The notes below the pieces were generated by a model. It saw only the letters and a program-made list of their open reading frames with translations, searched no databases and was not told the DNA's origin. Positions 33,074 through 41,184 of a DNA stretch of 64,000 nt are shown in pieces. How positions within the stretch are numbered: position 1 is the first letter of the stretch; each line of letters begins with the position of its first letter. The DNA is from Brevibacillus_H sp041920465 (GTDB lineage Bacteria > Bacillota > Bacilli > Brevibacillales > Brevibacillaceae). The position numbers and the translations under genes are program-made. The stretch is taken from positions 62,001 through 126,000 of the forward strand of contig JBHGXW010000009.1 in the NCBI GenBank assembly GCA_041920465.1, read 5' to 3'.

Positions 33074-34132
33074 CTAAGGCTTGTATATCTGATCGAATAT
33101 ACCGCCGTCGGCAAAATGTGTCTTCTGGGCTTCTTGCCAGTTGCCTGCTACCTCTTGAATGGTAAACAGCTCAAGCTTCGGGAATTGTCCGGCATATTTG
33201 TCGGCTACCGATTTTGACCGCGGACGGAAGTAATGTTTGGCTGCGATCTCCTGTCCCTGATCGGTATACAAGTACTTCAGATATGCTTCCGCCACTTCCC
33301 GGGTTCCGTGTTTATCCACGTATTTATCAACCACGGTTACAGGCGGTTCCGCCAAGATGCTCGTGGAAGGCACCACAATTTCCGTTTTATCCTTGCCCAG
33401 AGTGTTAACGGTCAGAAGGGCTTCATTCTCCCAAGCGAGCAAGACATCGCCAATTTCCCGTTCGACAAATGTGGTGGTGGCCCCCCGTGCTCCAGAGTCA
33501 AGTACAGGTACATGCTTATACAAATCTTGAATAAATAATCTGGCTTTCTCTTTGTCACCGTTTGACTGTTTCAACGCATACCCCCAAGCAGCCAGATAGT
33601 TCCATCTCGCGCCGCCCGATGTTTTCGGATTAGGCGTAATCACTTGTACACCCGGTTTCACCAAATCGCCCCAGTCTTTAATTCCTTTGGGGTTTCCTTT
33701 GCGAACCACAAATACGATCGTGGAGGTGTAAGGAGAGCTATCGTTCGGAAGCCGCTTTTGCCAATCTGCAGGAATCATTTGTTTTTCGGAAAGAGCGTCG
33801 ATGTCATAAGCCAAGGCGAGTGTCACTACGTCAGCTTGTAATCCGTCCTGAACCGAACGGGACTGTTTCCCCGATCCGCCGTGAGATTGCCTGATGGTCA
33901 CGGATTGACCCGTTTTTTCCTTCCAGTAGGCAGCGAAGCTTTGGTTATACTCTTGATAAAACTCTCGTGTCGGGTCATACGATACATTAAGCAGGGTAAC
34001 CTCTGCCGGTTTGGATGCACCGTTGGGTTGGCTGTTTGCCGTATTCCCTGCAGATTCGCCGCCGCACCCGACCAGAACCAAAAGTAAGCTTGCCGCCGTT
34101 ATTCCTTGTAACCACCCTTTGATCTTTTTCAC
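33074..34132 (-). CDS. sbp: Sulfate-binding lipoprotein
   Basis: A 352-residue extracytoplasmic receptor. A lipoprotein signal with lipobox LVGC near residue 22 precedes the mature domain; the sulfate-binding-protein signatures are LLNVSYDPTREFYQEYN near residue 47, SGKQSRSVQDGLQADVVTLALAYD and NPKTSGGARWNYLAAWGYA. It captures sulfate or thiosulfate for CysTWA. Upstream lies a terminator that follows yezD, so part of its transcription may be read-through from the regulator gene. Confidence 0.95.
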   Translation of the reverse strand: MKKIKGWLQGITAASLLLVLVGCGGESAGNTANSQPNGASKPAEVTLLNVSYDPTREFYQEYNQSFAAYWKEKTGQSVTIRQSHGGSGKQSRSVQDGLQADVVTLALAYDIDALSEKQMIPADWQKRLPNDSSPYTSTIVFVVRKGNPKGIKDWGDLVKPGVQVITPNPKTSGGARWNYLAAWGYALKQSNGDKEKARLFIQDLYKHVPVLDSGARGATTTFVEREIGDVLLAWENEALLTVNTLGKDKTEIVVPSTSILAEPPVTVVDKYVDKHGTREVAEAYLKYLYTDQGQEIAAKHYFRPRSKSVADKYAGQFPKLELFTIQEVAGNWQEAQKTHFADGGIFDQIYKP

Positions 34133-34200
34133 AGTTGTTTCTCTCCCCTATGTTTTTTTCACGAGTCCCACCCGGGTCCCCAAACTTCCCTATATGAAGC

Positions 34201-34248
34201 AAAAAAGCTCCCAAATCCCGCATGAACCATGCAAGTCGCCAGGAGCCT
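34201..34248 (-). terminator. Terminator between yezD and the sulfate importer genes
   Basis: On the minus strand AGGCTCC and GGGAGCT flank a loop that contains a small inner hairpin (GCATG-GTT-CATGC), followed by TTTTTTG. It may limit read-through from the Rrf2-yezD transcript into sbp-cysTWA or act as an attenuator. Confidence 0.7.
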
Positions 34249-34278
34249 TCGGTGGTCCGATCGGCCTAAACGATATTC

Positions 34279-34467
34279 TTATTTTTTCGGAGGAGTTGGC
34301 TTACTATCGCTCTTCTCAAGAGGAAACCGTTGTTTTTCTACTCGTTCGATCTGAGTAATCTGAGAATCATGCACGACAATTTGCACGGAACCGTACTCCA
34401 AACCCTCCAGTGCGCGAAGTATTCTTTGCACCCATTGATCATTTGCGGAAAAGTGTGCACCCGACAT
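34279..34467 (-). CDS. yezD: YezD family (DUF2292) small protein
   Basis: A 62-residue protein whose core (WVQRILRALEGLEYGSVQIVVHDSQITQIERVEKQR) is the DUF2292/YezD domain. Such proteins are commonly linked to sulfur-assimilation genes and Rrf2 regulators in Bacillales. It follows the Rrf2 gene by 13 bp and precedes the sulfate importer, fitting that pattern. Its molecular function is unknown. Start ATG 34467 with AAGGAGG. Confidence 0.85.
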   Translation of the reverse strand: MSGAHFSANDQWVQRILRALEGLEYGSVQIVVHDSQITQIERVEKQRFPLEKSDSKPTPPKK

Positions 34468-34480
34468 AGATGGCTCCTCC

Positions 34481-34900
34481 TTACCTCATAGAAATTCTTC
34501 TCTGTAACAAGTCCTCTAAGGTGGTTTGATCAAGTACATGGGCAACTGTATCGCGTACCAATGTCCAGAGAGGCTTCAACAGACAGCCCGCTTCCAATTG
34601 ACATGGTTCGTAAGCGGTAATGCTGGCACAACCCATCGGTGCCAAAGGACCTTCCAGTCTGCGGATGACTTCGCCAATGTTGATCTCTGATGGATGGGCT
34701 CGAAGGGAGTAACCGCCCTTTGCCCCTCTTTTGCTTTTCACATGGCCATTCATTTTAAGCTGCAATAAGATTTGTTCGAGATAGCTGATCGGAACCAGTG
34801 TTTTCTCTGCAATTTCCGAGATGGACAGCACATTGCCGGCGTGCTGGCCCAGGAACAGCAGAGCTCGCAAAGCGTATTCACCTTTACTGGATACCTTCAC
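34481..34900 (-). CDS. Rrf2-family regulator with cysteine triad
   Basis: A 139-residue Rrf2 winged-helix regulator (MKVSSKGEYALRALLFL, then VPISYLEQILLQLKMNGHVKSKRG). By position beside yezD and sulfate import genes it resembles CymR, the cysteine-metabolism repressor, but unlike B. subtilis CymR it carries three cysteines near residue 91-106 spaced C-x8-C-x5-C (GCASITAYEPCQLEAGC). That is close to the iron-sulfur ligand triads of IscR, NsrR and RirA. Start GTG 34900. A strong promoter and a 27-bp dyad lie upstream, so autoregulation is likely. Confidence 0.88.
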   Translation of the reverse strand: MKVSSKGEYALRALLFLGQHAGNVLSISEIAEKTLVPISYLEQILLQLKMNGHVKSKRGAKGGYSLRAHPSEINIGEVIRRLEGPLAPMGCASITAYEPCQLEAGCLLKPLWTLVRDTVAHVLDQTTLEDLLQRRISMR

Positions 34901-34920
34901 ACGGCTCCCCCCTATCCCGA

Positions 34921-34947
34921 TAATCTTGAGTAATTTAGTCGAGATTA
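34921..34947. promoter_or_regulatory. 27-bp dyad operator of the Rrf2 gene
   Basis: TAATCT at 34921-34926 and AGATTA at 34942-34947 end a near-symmetrical sequence with GA...TC and TAA...TTA matches inside. It lies between the predicted start of transcription (about 34972) and the gene, as expected for a repressor operator. The long AT-rich dyad is typical of Rrf2-family sites. Confidence 0.65.
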
Positions 34948-34978
34948 ATTCAGAAAAAATATTCAGAACCTTGTTTAG

Positions 34979-35007
34979 AGTTTAATCCGACAATTCCGAG
35001 TTGTCAA
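34979..35007 (-). promoter_or_regulatory. SigA-type promoter of the Rrf2-yezD transcript
   Basis: On the minus strand a perfect TTGACA (35002-35007) is followed after 17 bp by TAAACT (34979-34984). The spacer contains the imperfect palindrome ACAACTCGGAATTGT (34990-35004), a possible second regulator site. Confidence 0.75.
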
Positions 35008-35080
35008 GTATGATTTATACATCCGCATTTGCCCCAATGAACACTTTATCGTATGCTTTTCGGTCTTTGGCTGTGCAAAA

Positions 35081-35109
35081 ACCCACCCGGCTATACCTAG
35101 CGAGTGGGT
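35081..35109 (-). terminator. Terminator overlapping the end of the transglutaminase gene (repeat copy D)
   Basis: ACCCACTCG and CGGGTGGGT pair on the minus strand, followed by TTTTTGC. The first arm is inside the last codons of the transglutaminase gene and the stop codon lies in the loop. The flanks (ACCCACCCGGCTATA) resemble the palindromic repeat family at 3186, 6119 and 38429. Confidence 0.82.
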
Positions 35110-37286
35110 CCTTTCAGTTGCTTTACCAATCGGGTCACAATGTGAATGGCGTTTTTCCGTAGCTCCTCTTCCGCTTCCCGCCTACCGTAAACCATCTCTT
35201 CAAACAATCTGGTCACCTGTCGGATGTCGTCCTTCTCGTCATAGCTTAGCTCCAGCCGGTCAATATACTCGCGAACCGTTTCATGCGCCGACCTGGGGGA
35301 ATAATCCCGTCCCAAAATTCCTAACAGCGCCAAATACTGCTCACGAAACGGCATTTGTTTCTGGAGCAAAAGCACCTCATTTTTCAGCATCCATCTTCGC
35401 ACACGGAAACGTCGGGACCACAGGGCATATCCTAGAATCCCCAGCAAAATGGCAGCCATCAGATAGCCCCAGGGAACTGCCGATTCCGTGTCGGGTTCTG
35501 CTTCCTTCTCTTTCAGTGCCTGCTTCGGGATGTCGGCGCTGGCAGGAGACGAGGAAACAGGGACAGCATGCTTTACGGCTGATTGAGCTGTCTTTAACTG
35601 CACAGGTGACGTAAACGTAGGAGTAGGTTCAAACGGAATCCAGCCATAATGGGGAAAATAGACTTCCGCCCACGAATGGGTGTCTTTGTTGCGGATCTCC
35701 ATAATGTAGTTTCCGCTTGCATCCATCCCGGACTGTTTGCCGGGAGCAAATCCCTTTGCCCAGCGTGCCGGAATCCCGATCGAGCGAAGCATGACGACCA
35801 TAGACGTAGAAAAGTGGTCACAGTACCCGCGCATATCCTCAAACAGGAATTGATCGACGAAATCGCGGCCCGGCTCTACCGGCGGGACATTCATCCGCTC
35901 ATATTTATACTTGCCGCTGTCGTGGAGATATTGAAGAATGGCCTGCACCTTGGCGTACTCATTGGGTGATTGAGAAGTAATCTTCTTAGCCAGCTGCTTC
36001 ACTCTTGACGGCAGATTTTTGGGGAGCTGCAAATAGTACTGCTTGATCTCATCGGGGTAATCGTTAGTGACAGCAAGCATTTTTTTCTCATCCAGCAACG
36101 GGACATCCGAGATCAGCGAATACTCACTCATTTTCAGATAGATGCTGCCCGGCTCTTTGTACACCTCGTCTTGGTGAAATACGTCATACACCCCGTCGCG
36201 GGTCTGAATATACCCCCCATCCGGCTCGTACATAACCGTCATCGTTTGGGGAATGTAATGGGTCAGTTGTTTTAATTGTCCGGGATAAAACAGCTGCGGG
36301 TAGCGATATTGGTCGCTGAACTGAAGGGTTGCCTGTACTTCCTTTACCGCTGCTCCGTCATAAAAGAACGAAGGCCACTTATACCGGTAGGGCGTAAGTA
36401 CAGGCTGCATTTTCTGTTCCCGTTTCGTCCAGCCGATCCCGGTATAGGTATCCTTGGTGTCTCCGCGCCAATAGAACTTGTCACTTGTCACGGCAGTAAA
36501 TACCAGTTCTTCATCATCAATCAAAGGCCCGCCCAATCTCTCGTCGTTGTTGGTATAACTGACGGTTCTGACGATTGGCTGTACCTTGGCTGCCTCGGTA
36601 CTCGTTTTCCTGGTGAAATAGGCAACGGGATCAGGCCAGCTTGGTCCGTATTTGGGGGCGAAAAACGCAATTCCTACCATGATTCCAACCATGCCAAGCG
36701 ATACCAAAACCGGTTTCCACCTTGCCCATTTCCTGGCATCCAGCCAATAACTTGCTTGCTGAAGCCGATGCAGTTCCAGAGCAGCCAGCATGACGAAGCC
36801 CGTAAAGAGCAATCGAACCATCGCGGTTTTGGCGTCATAGAGTTGAAAGCTGTCCAAAATGGATAAATACGCTCCGGTCAACAGGACAAAACGGATTCCC
36901 CATCCTTTCTTCACAACCAGAAAGCGTAACAAGGGAACGATCAGGACAAGGCCGATACCCGTCCAAAAGAAAACCGTAGACGGCCTGACCTCCTGCCATT
37001 CCTGCCAGTACATATGATAGAAGTCCGAACGAAGCAGACTGATAAGCTTCATCATCCATTCCACCGAAAGTAACGGCTCTTGAAAAAAGAGTCTATTTAC
37101 CAAAATCATCAGACCAGTGAGATAAAGGAAAAAGGAATAGCGGGGGCTTTTTATCGCCAGCTCTGCCACATACATGGAAAGCAAACAGAACGTCCATGTA
37201 GGCAGCAAACGCAAGCCTGTCATTTGATCCAAAGGAATAAGCCATTCACGAAGAAGCACGAGCAAACAAAACAGTACAAATTTCAC
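35097..37286 (-). CDS. TgpA-like transglutaminase membrane protein (DUF3488/transglutaminase/DUF4129)
   Basis: A 729-residue protein with five or six N-terminal helices (residues 1-190), a further helix near residue 200, an extracytoplasmic transglutaminase-like core and a last helix near residue 600 followed by a DUF4129 tail (REQYLALLGILGRDYSPRSAHETVREYIDRL region). Catalytic residues are visible as cysteine in MRGYCDHFSTSMV, histidine in NKDTHSWAEVY and aspartate or equivalent in GWIPFEPTPTF. Start is GTG 37286, behind AAGGAGG; the open frame to 37388 has no site. The usual MoxR-DUF58 partners are 18 kb away. Confidence 0.92.
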   Translation of the reverse strand: MKFVLFCLLVLLREWLIPLDQMTGLRLLPTWTFCLLSMYVAELAIKSPRYSFFLYLTGLMILVNRLFFQEPLLSVEWMMKLISLLRSDFYHMYWQEWQEVRPSTVFFWTGIGLVLIVPLLRFLVVKKGWGIRFVLLTGAYLSILDSFQLYDAKTAMVRLLFTGFVMLAALELHRLQQASYWLDARKWARWKPVLVSLGMVGIMVGIAFFAPKYGPSWPDPVAYFTRKTSTEAAKVQPIVRTVSYTNNDERLGGPLIDDEELVFTAVTSDKFYWRGDTKDTYTGIGWTKREQKMQPVLTPYRYKWPSFFYDGAAVKEVQATLQFSDQYRYPQLFYPGQLKQLTHYIPQTMTVMYEPDGGYIQTRDGVYDVFHQDEVYKEPGSIYLKMSEYSLISDVPLLDEKKMLAVTNDYPDEIKQYYLQLPKNLPSRVKQLAKKITSQSPNEYAKVQAILQYLHDSGKYKYERMNVPPVEPGRDFVDQFLFEDMRGYCDHFSTSMVVMLRSIGIPARWAKGFAPGKQSGMDASGNYIMEIRNKDTHSWAEVYFPHYGWIPFEPTPTFTSPVQLKTAQSAVKHAVPVSSSPASADIPKQALKEKEAEPDTESAVPWGYLMAAILLGILGYALWSRRFRVRRWMLKNEVLLLQKQMPFREQYLALLGILGRDYSPRSAHETVREYIDRLELSYDEKDDIRQVTRLFEEMVYGRREAEEELRKNAIHIVTRLVKQLKGPTR

Positions 37287-37377
37287 GTAGGCCTCCTTGA
37301 CAAGACGGACCTGCGTCCTTTTTCTTTCATTATAAAACAAGTTCATGACAACGATATTGTAACGTCCGGAAAAGAAA

Positions 37378-37411
37378 AAGAACAACAAGAAAAATCCCCC
37401 TGTTGTTCTTG
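37378..37411 (-). terminator. Terminator after azoreductase gene
   Basis: On the minus strand AGAACAACA and TGTTGTTCT (37379-37387 with 37401-37409) pair around a 13-base loop, followed by TTTTCTTTTCC. It ends the azoreductase gene before the transglutaminase promoter region. Confidence 0.75.
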
Positions 37412-37420
37412 TCTCGATAC

Positions 37421-38077
37421 CTATACTCGAACCGCGCTTTGCGCAAATTTTTGAGCCACAGTTTTGGCTTGTGCAATCGCCTTGGCCTTGATGTTCTCCG
37501 CTTCATTGGGCATGGCGGCCATTCCTTCTACCCAGATGGTTTCCACGTCGGTAATGCCGATGAAATTCATGATCGTCTTCCAATATCGGTTGCCAAACTC
37601 AACATTTTGCCCGGAACCTTGCGAGTAAACGCCGCCGCTTGCCTGAATATGAACGGCTTTTTTGTTCTGCAAAAGGCCGACTGGTCCTTCGGCAGTATAC
37701 TGAAATGTTTTGCCGGCGATACAAATGGTGTCGATATAAGCTTTTACCCGAGGCGGAAAGCTGAAATTCCAAAGCGGAGTAACAAATACGTACTTGTCAG
37801 CCTGAATAAATTGATCCGTTAATTCGCTGATTCTGGACACTTTGCTTTTCTCTTCGGGCGCGAGGTGCTGCAACGCTGAACCCTGCTGCAATTTCCCCCA
37901 GCCGCTGAAAACATCGGCGTCAATTTCCGGTATATTCATTTTATAGAGATCCAATTCCACGATTTCATCAGTCGGGCTTGCTTGGCGATAAGCGTTAATA
38001 AATTCCCGCCCAACCGTTAACGAGAAGGATTCACTTTCCGGTTTGGGATTTGCCGTGATGTATAATACTTTGCCCAT
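37421..38077 (-). CDS. azoR: FMN-dependent NADH:azoreductase / quinone reductase
   Basis: A 218-residue flavodoxin-fold enzyme of the AzoR family. The FMN-binding start KVLYITANPKPESESFSLTVGREF, the cofactor loop FVTPLWNFSFPPRVKAYID near residue 100, and ASGGVYSQG near residue 148 are typical. The enzyme reduces quinones or azo compounds with NAD(P)H and is often stress-induced. ATG 38077 has AAGGAAGGG upstream. It is a single gene between terminators. Confidence 0.93.
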   Translation of the reverse strand: MGKVLYITANPKPESESFSLTVGREFINAYRQASPTDEIVELDLYKMNIPEIDADVFSGWGKLQQGSALQHLAPEEKSKVSRISELTDQFIQADKYVFVTPLWNFSFPPRVKAYIDTICIAGKTFQYTAEGPVGLLQNKKAVHIQASGGVYSQGSGQNVEFGNRYWKTIMNFIGITDVETIWVEGMAAMPNEAENIKAKAIAQAKTVAQKFAQSAVRV

Positions 38078-38173
38078 GCTGATCTTCCCTTCCTTAAGTG
38101 GTTCTTCCCTATTTTGATTTTTTACGGATAAACTATACCGGATCCGACGTGGAATTTATTTCTCTCTTCATTC

Positions 38174-38374
38174 TTACACCACGTCATATCCTTGGTCTTC
38201 AATTGCCGCTTTTACTGCATCCAATGAGACTTTGTTCTCATCGAACTCTACGATGACCGTCTTATTCGCCAGATCCACTTTGCCGTTGGCTCCCAGGTTT
38301 TTGAGCGTGGTTTCGATTGTGTTGACACAATGTCCGCAAGACATACCTTCTACTTTCAATACTGTTTTTTGCAT
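38174..38374 (-). CDS. copZ: Copper chaperone CopZ
   Basis: A 66-residue HMA-domain protein, the normal CopZ length. The Cu(I) motif is EGMSCGHCVNTIE near residue 10; the ending QGYDVV is also typical. It carries copper to the CopA ATPase in the cytoplasm. Start ATG 38374 behind GGAGG. It is downstream of copA, with repeat copy C at 38429-38461 between them. Confidence 0.95.
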   Translation of the reverse strand: MQKTVLKVEGMSCGHCVNTIETTLKNLGANGKVDLANKTVIVEFDENKVSLDAVKAAIEDQGYDVV

Positions 38375-38428
38375 GTTACATACCTCCATTTTAAATAAAT
38401 GATTCCTTCTTTTATAAGTTGGGGGCCC

Positions 38429-38461
38429 CGCTCGGCACAGCGATAGCTTACGCCGAGTGGG
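38429..38461 (+). repeat. Palindromic repeat copy C between copA and copZ
   Basis: A perfect hairpin (CGCTCGGC/GCCGAGTG with GGG) whose complement aligns with copy B at 6119-6151 over all 33 positions with compensating stem changes (CCGAC/GTCGG to TCGGC/GCCGA). The T-rich side is on the plus strand, so relative to copA it is inverted and is probably not its terminator. Confidence 0.75.
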
Positions 38462-38465
38462 TTTG

Positions 38466-40670
38466 TTATAGCTTGACTCTTTGTAACCGAAGCGCATTCA
38501 GTACCACAGATACCGAGCTTAAGGCCATCGCAGATCCGGCAACCCATGGAGCCAGAAGACCTGCCGCCGCAATCGGAATTCCCAAAGTATTATAGGCCAA
38601 GGCCCAGAAAAGATTTTGCTTGATATTGCTCATGGTTTTTCTGCTCATCTCAATGGCGTCCGGAATGCTGTTCAGGTCGCCCCTCATCAAAGTGACGTCT
38701 GCCGCTTCCATCGCCACATCGGTACCTGTTCCAATCGCAATCCCGATGTCAGCCGTTGCTAATGCCGGTGCATCGTTGATACCGTCTCCCACCATCGCGA
38801 CCATTTTTCCTTCCGCTTGCAGCTTTTTCACTTCGTCTGCCTTACCCTCAGGGAGTACCTCGGCCCGGACGTGTTCGATGCCGACCGACTTGGCAATCGC
38901 CTGGGCCGTCCGCTCGTTATCTCCGGTGATCATAATGACTTGAATGCCTAGTTGCTTCAAGCGGGCAATCGCTGCATGGGAAGATTCTTTGATCGTATCG
39001 GCTACCGCGACCAATCCGGCATACTTACGGTCAATCGCTACCAGCATCGCCGTTTTGCCCTCCGACTCCAGTCTGCTCATCGTATCAAAAGCATGGCCTG
39101 CTTCCACTTCATACTTGGCCATCAGCTTTCTGGTTCCGATCAGCACTTCCCGGTCATCTACGACCGCACGGACACCATAGCCCGGGATCGCTTCGAACTG
39201 ACTGGTGCTTGGCAGTGAGATGCCTTTCGCCGCAATTCCTTCCACAATCGCTTCCGCCAATGGGTGTTCGGAGTTTTTCTCGGCAGCTCCAACTGCTTGC
39301 AAGAAAAGGGTTTCGTCACCTTCTGCCACAATAGCATCGGTTAATTCCGGTTTGCCTTTGGTTATTGTACCTGTTTTGTCCAGGAGAATGGCATTAATTT
39401 TATGAGTTGCCTCTAAATGTTCACCTCCTTTAAACAAAATCCCCAATTCTGCAGCCCGGCCGGAACCAGCCATGATCGAAGTCGGTGTGGCCAAGCCAAG
39501 CGCACATGGGCAAGCGATAACCAAAACGGCGATCAGTTTTTCCAGGGCATTGGCGAAGTCGCCCGGAGCCACCCAGAAATACCAGATCAGGAAGGTAACA
39601 ACGGCAATTCCCACAACAATCGGAACAAAAATTCCGGAGATCACATCGGCAACGCGTTGAATCTCTGCTTTGGAGCCTTGGGCCTCTTCCACAACCCTGA
39701 TAATTTGGGCCAAAGCAGTTTCTTTGCCAACTTTGGTCGCTTTTATCCTGAGAACGCCATTCTTATTGATCGTTGCCCCGATCACCAGATCTCCCGGGTT
39801 CTTGTCAACCGGAATGCTCTCCCCGGTAATCATCGATTCATCTACTGCGGAGCGTCCTTCCAATACCTCACCGTCTACCGGAACTTTTTCTCCCGGTTTC
39901 ACAATCACGATGTCGCCTGCAGCCACTTCTTCTACCGGCACTGTCATTTCTGCTCCATCGCGAATAACGGTAGCAGTTTTTGCTTGCAGACCCATCAGCT
40001 TTTTGATCGCTTCCGACGTTCTGCCTTTGGCCAATGCCTCGAACAGTTTGCCAAGTATAATCAAGGTAATTAAAATGGCACTGGTCTCATAGTACATTTC
40101 CACTTGATGGTACCCTTGACCGAAGCTTTTGAAGGTCAGATAGAGACTGTAAAAGAAGGCAGCGGAAGTACCGAGCGACACCAGAACATCCATATTGGCG
40201 CTTTTGTTGCGAAGCGCTTTGTATGCCCCGACATAAAACTGCCAGCCGATGATAAATTGAACCGGTGTAGCCAAAGCAAGCTGGAACCACGGATTCATGA
40301 ACATGTCTGGAATCCGGATAAATGAAGTCCAGGAGAAGTGTCCGACCATCGACCACAACAGAGGAAACGAGAGAATCGCCGATGAAAGGAATTTTTGCTT
40401 TTGTCGATTGATCTCTTGCTGCCTATGGTCAGCTGTGCCCTCTTTTTGCTCCTCTTTCAAAGCGGCTTTATACCCCAGCTGCTCCACTTTGCGTATCATG
40501 TCCGCTTCAGAAACCTCGCTTGGCGAATATTCCACACTTGCCGATTCCAACGCGAAATTCACATTGGCACGCACTACACCCGGCAGTTTGTTTAGCCCTT
40601 TTTCAATCCGGTTGGCGCAGGCGGCGCAGGTCATTCCCGTAATCTGCAAGGTTGATTGTTTGGTGCCCAT
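38466..40670 (-). CDS. copA: Copper-exporting P1B-type ATPase
   Basis: A 734-residue Cu(I) export ATPase. One N-terminal HMA domain (GMTCAACANRIE near residue 14), eight predicted helices, TGES actuator motif (ITGESIPVD), the transmembrane CPC site in VIACPCALGLATPTS, phosphorylation site LLDKTGTITKGKPEL, HP motif in NSEHPLAEAI, and GDGINDAPAL near the C-terminus. A single HMA repeat is fewer than in the two-domain B. subtilis CopA. Start ATG 40670 follows GAGGTGAATGAG. csoR lies just upstream and copZ just downstream, forming the classical csoR-copA-copZ set. Confidence 0.97.
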   Translation of the reverse strand: MGTKQSTLQITGMTCAACANRIEKGLNKLPGVVRANVNFALESASVEYSPSEVSEADMIRKVEQLGYKAALKEEQKEGTADHRQQEINRQKQKFLSSAILSFPLLWSMVGHFSWTSFIRIPDMFMNPWFQLALATPVQFIIGWQFYVGAYKALRNKSANMDVLVSLGTSAAFFYSLYLTFKSFGQGYHQVEMYYETSAILITLIILGKLFEALAKGRTSEAIKKLMGLQAKTATVIRDGAEMTVPVEEVAAGDIVIVKPGEKVPVDGEVLEGRSAVDESMITGESIPVDKNPGDLVIGATINKNGVLRIKATKVGKETALAQIIRVVEEAQGSKAEIQRVADVISGIFVPIVVGIAVVTFLIWYFWVAPGDFANALEKLIAVLVIACPCALGLATPTSIMAGSGRAAELGILFKGGEHLEATHKINAILLDKTGTITKGKPELTDAIVAEGDETLFLQAVGAAEKNSEHPLAEAIVEGIAAKGISLPSTSQFEAIPGYGVRAVVDDREVLIGTRKLMAKYEVEAGHAFDTMSRLESEGKTAMLVAIDRKYAGLVAVADTIKESSHAAIARLKQLGIQVIMITGDNERTAQAIAKSVGIEHVRAEVLPEGKADEVKKLQAEGKMVAMVGDGINDAPALATADIGIAIGTGTDVAMEAADVTLMRGDLNSIPDAIEMSRKTMSNIKQNLFWALAYNTLGIPIAAAGLLAPWVAGSAMALSSVSVVLNALRLQRVKL

Positions 40671-40692
40671 CTCATTCACCTCGATTATATTT

Positions 40693-40710
40693 ACTATACC
40701 TATGTATAGT
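40693..40710. promoter_or_regulatory. Operator-like dyad upstream of copA
   Basis: ACTATAC-CTAT-GTATAGT is a perfect dyad 23 bp before the copA start. It has the TATACC-NN-GTATA shape of CsoR-family sites though without a full G tract, so it may bind CsoR weakly or belong to the promoter. Confidence 0.5.
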
Positions 40711-40770
40711 ATATGATTTCCAAAAAAGAGAAGCATAACTGCCTAAAAAGGCTTATTTCATTATAGAAGC

Positions 40771-41094
40771 TTATTTTATCAGTTTATTTATCGTGGTCAG
40801 AAGTTCATCCAACACTTCGTTGTCTCCCGCTTGAATTCGTTCGATGACGCAGCTTTTCATATGGCTTTCCAATAACAGCTTGCCTACCGAATTGAGGGCT
40901 GATTGGATCGCCGCAATTTGATTCAAGATGTCATCGCAGTAAACATTTTTCTCGATCATGCCTTTTACTCCGCGGATTTGTCCCTCAATGCGGTTCAGCC
41001 TCGAAGTCAGGTTCGCTTTTAATTTATCGGAATGATGGCTTTGTCTCTCGGAAGTATGACAGCTATGATTGTCAGCAGGTTGGGTCTGTTCCAT
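40771..41094 (-). CDS. csoR: Copper-sensing repressor CsoR
   Basis: A 107-residue, all-helical CsoR-family repressor. The Cu(I) ligand set is Cys in NVYCDDILNQ (about residue 53), His in ESHMKSC and Cys in the same motif, i.e. the X-Cys-His-Cys pattern of copper sensors; persulfide-sensing CstR would lack the histidine. The first 25 residues are rich in H and C. Start ATG 41094 behind AAAAGGAGG. It directly precedes copA and a CsoR-type operator lies upstream. Confidence 0.95.
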   Translation of the reverse strand: MEQTQPADNHSCHTSERQSHHSDKLKANLTSRLNRIEGQIRGVKGMIEKNVYCDDILNQIAAIQSALNSVGKLLLESHMKSCVIERIQAGDNEVLDELLTTINKLIK

Positions 41095-41126
41095 ATCGCT
41101 AACCTCCTTTTGTAATTTATAATACT

Positions 41127-41143
41127 ATACCCCCGGAGTGTAT
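41127..41143. promoter_or_regulatory. CsoR operator upstream of csoR
   Basis: ATACCCCCGGAGTGTAT matches the G-tract dyad of CsoR sites and sits 33 bp before the csoR start. It fits autoregulation of csoR and control of copAZ by read-through. Confidence 0.72.
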
Positions 41144-41184
41144 TCAAGCGGCTTTTTCATGAATTTTATCCCGCTTTGTGCATA

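Noticed and set aside
34201..34270. T-box or tRNA-like element before sbp
   Set aside because: The hairpin lacks the T-box antiterminator sequence and does not fold as a tRNA; it is better explained as a terminator.
40693..40710. Classical CsoR site at copA
   Set aside because: The dyad lacks the full G tract of a CsoR site, so I list it only as an operator-like dyad of low confidence.
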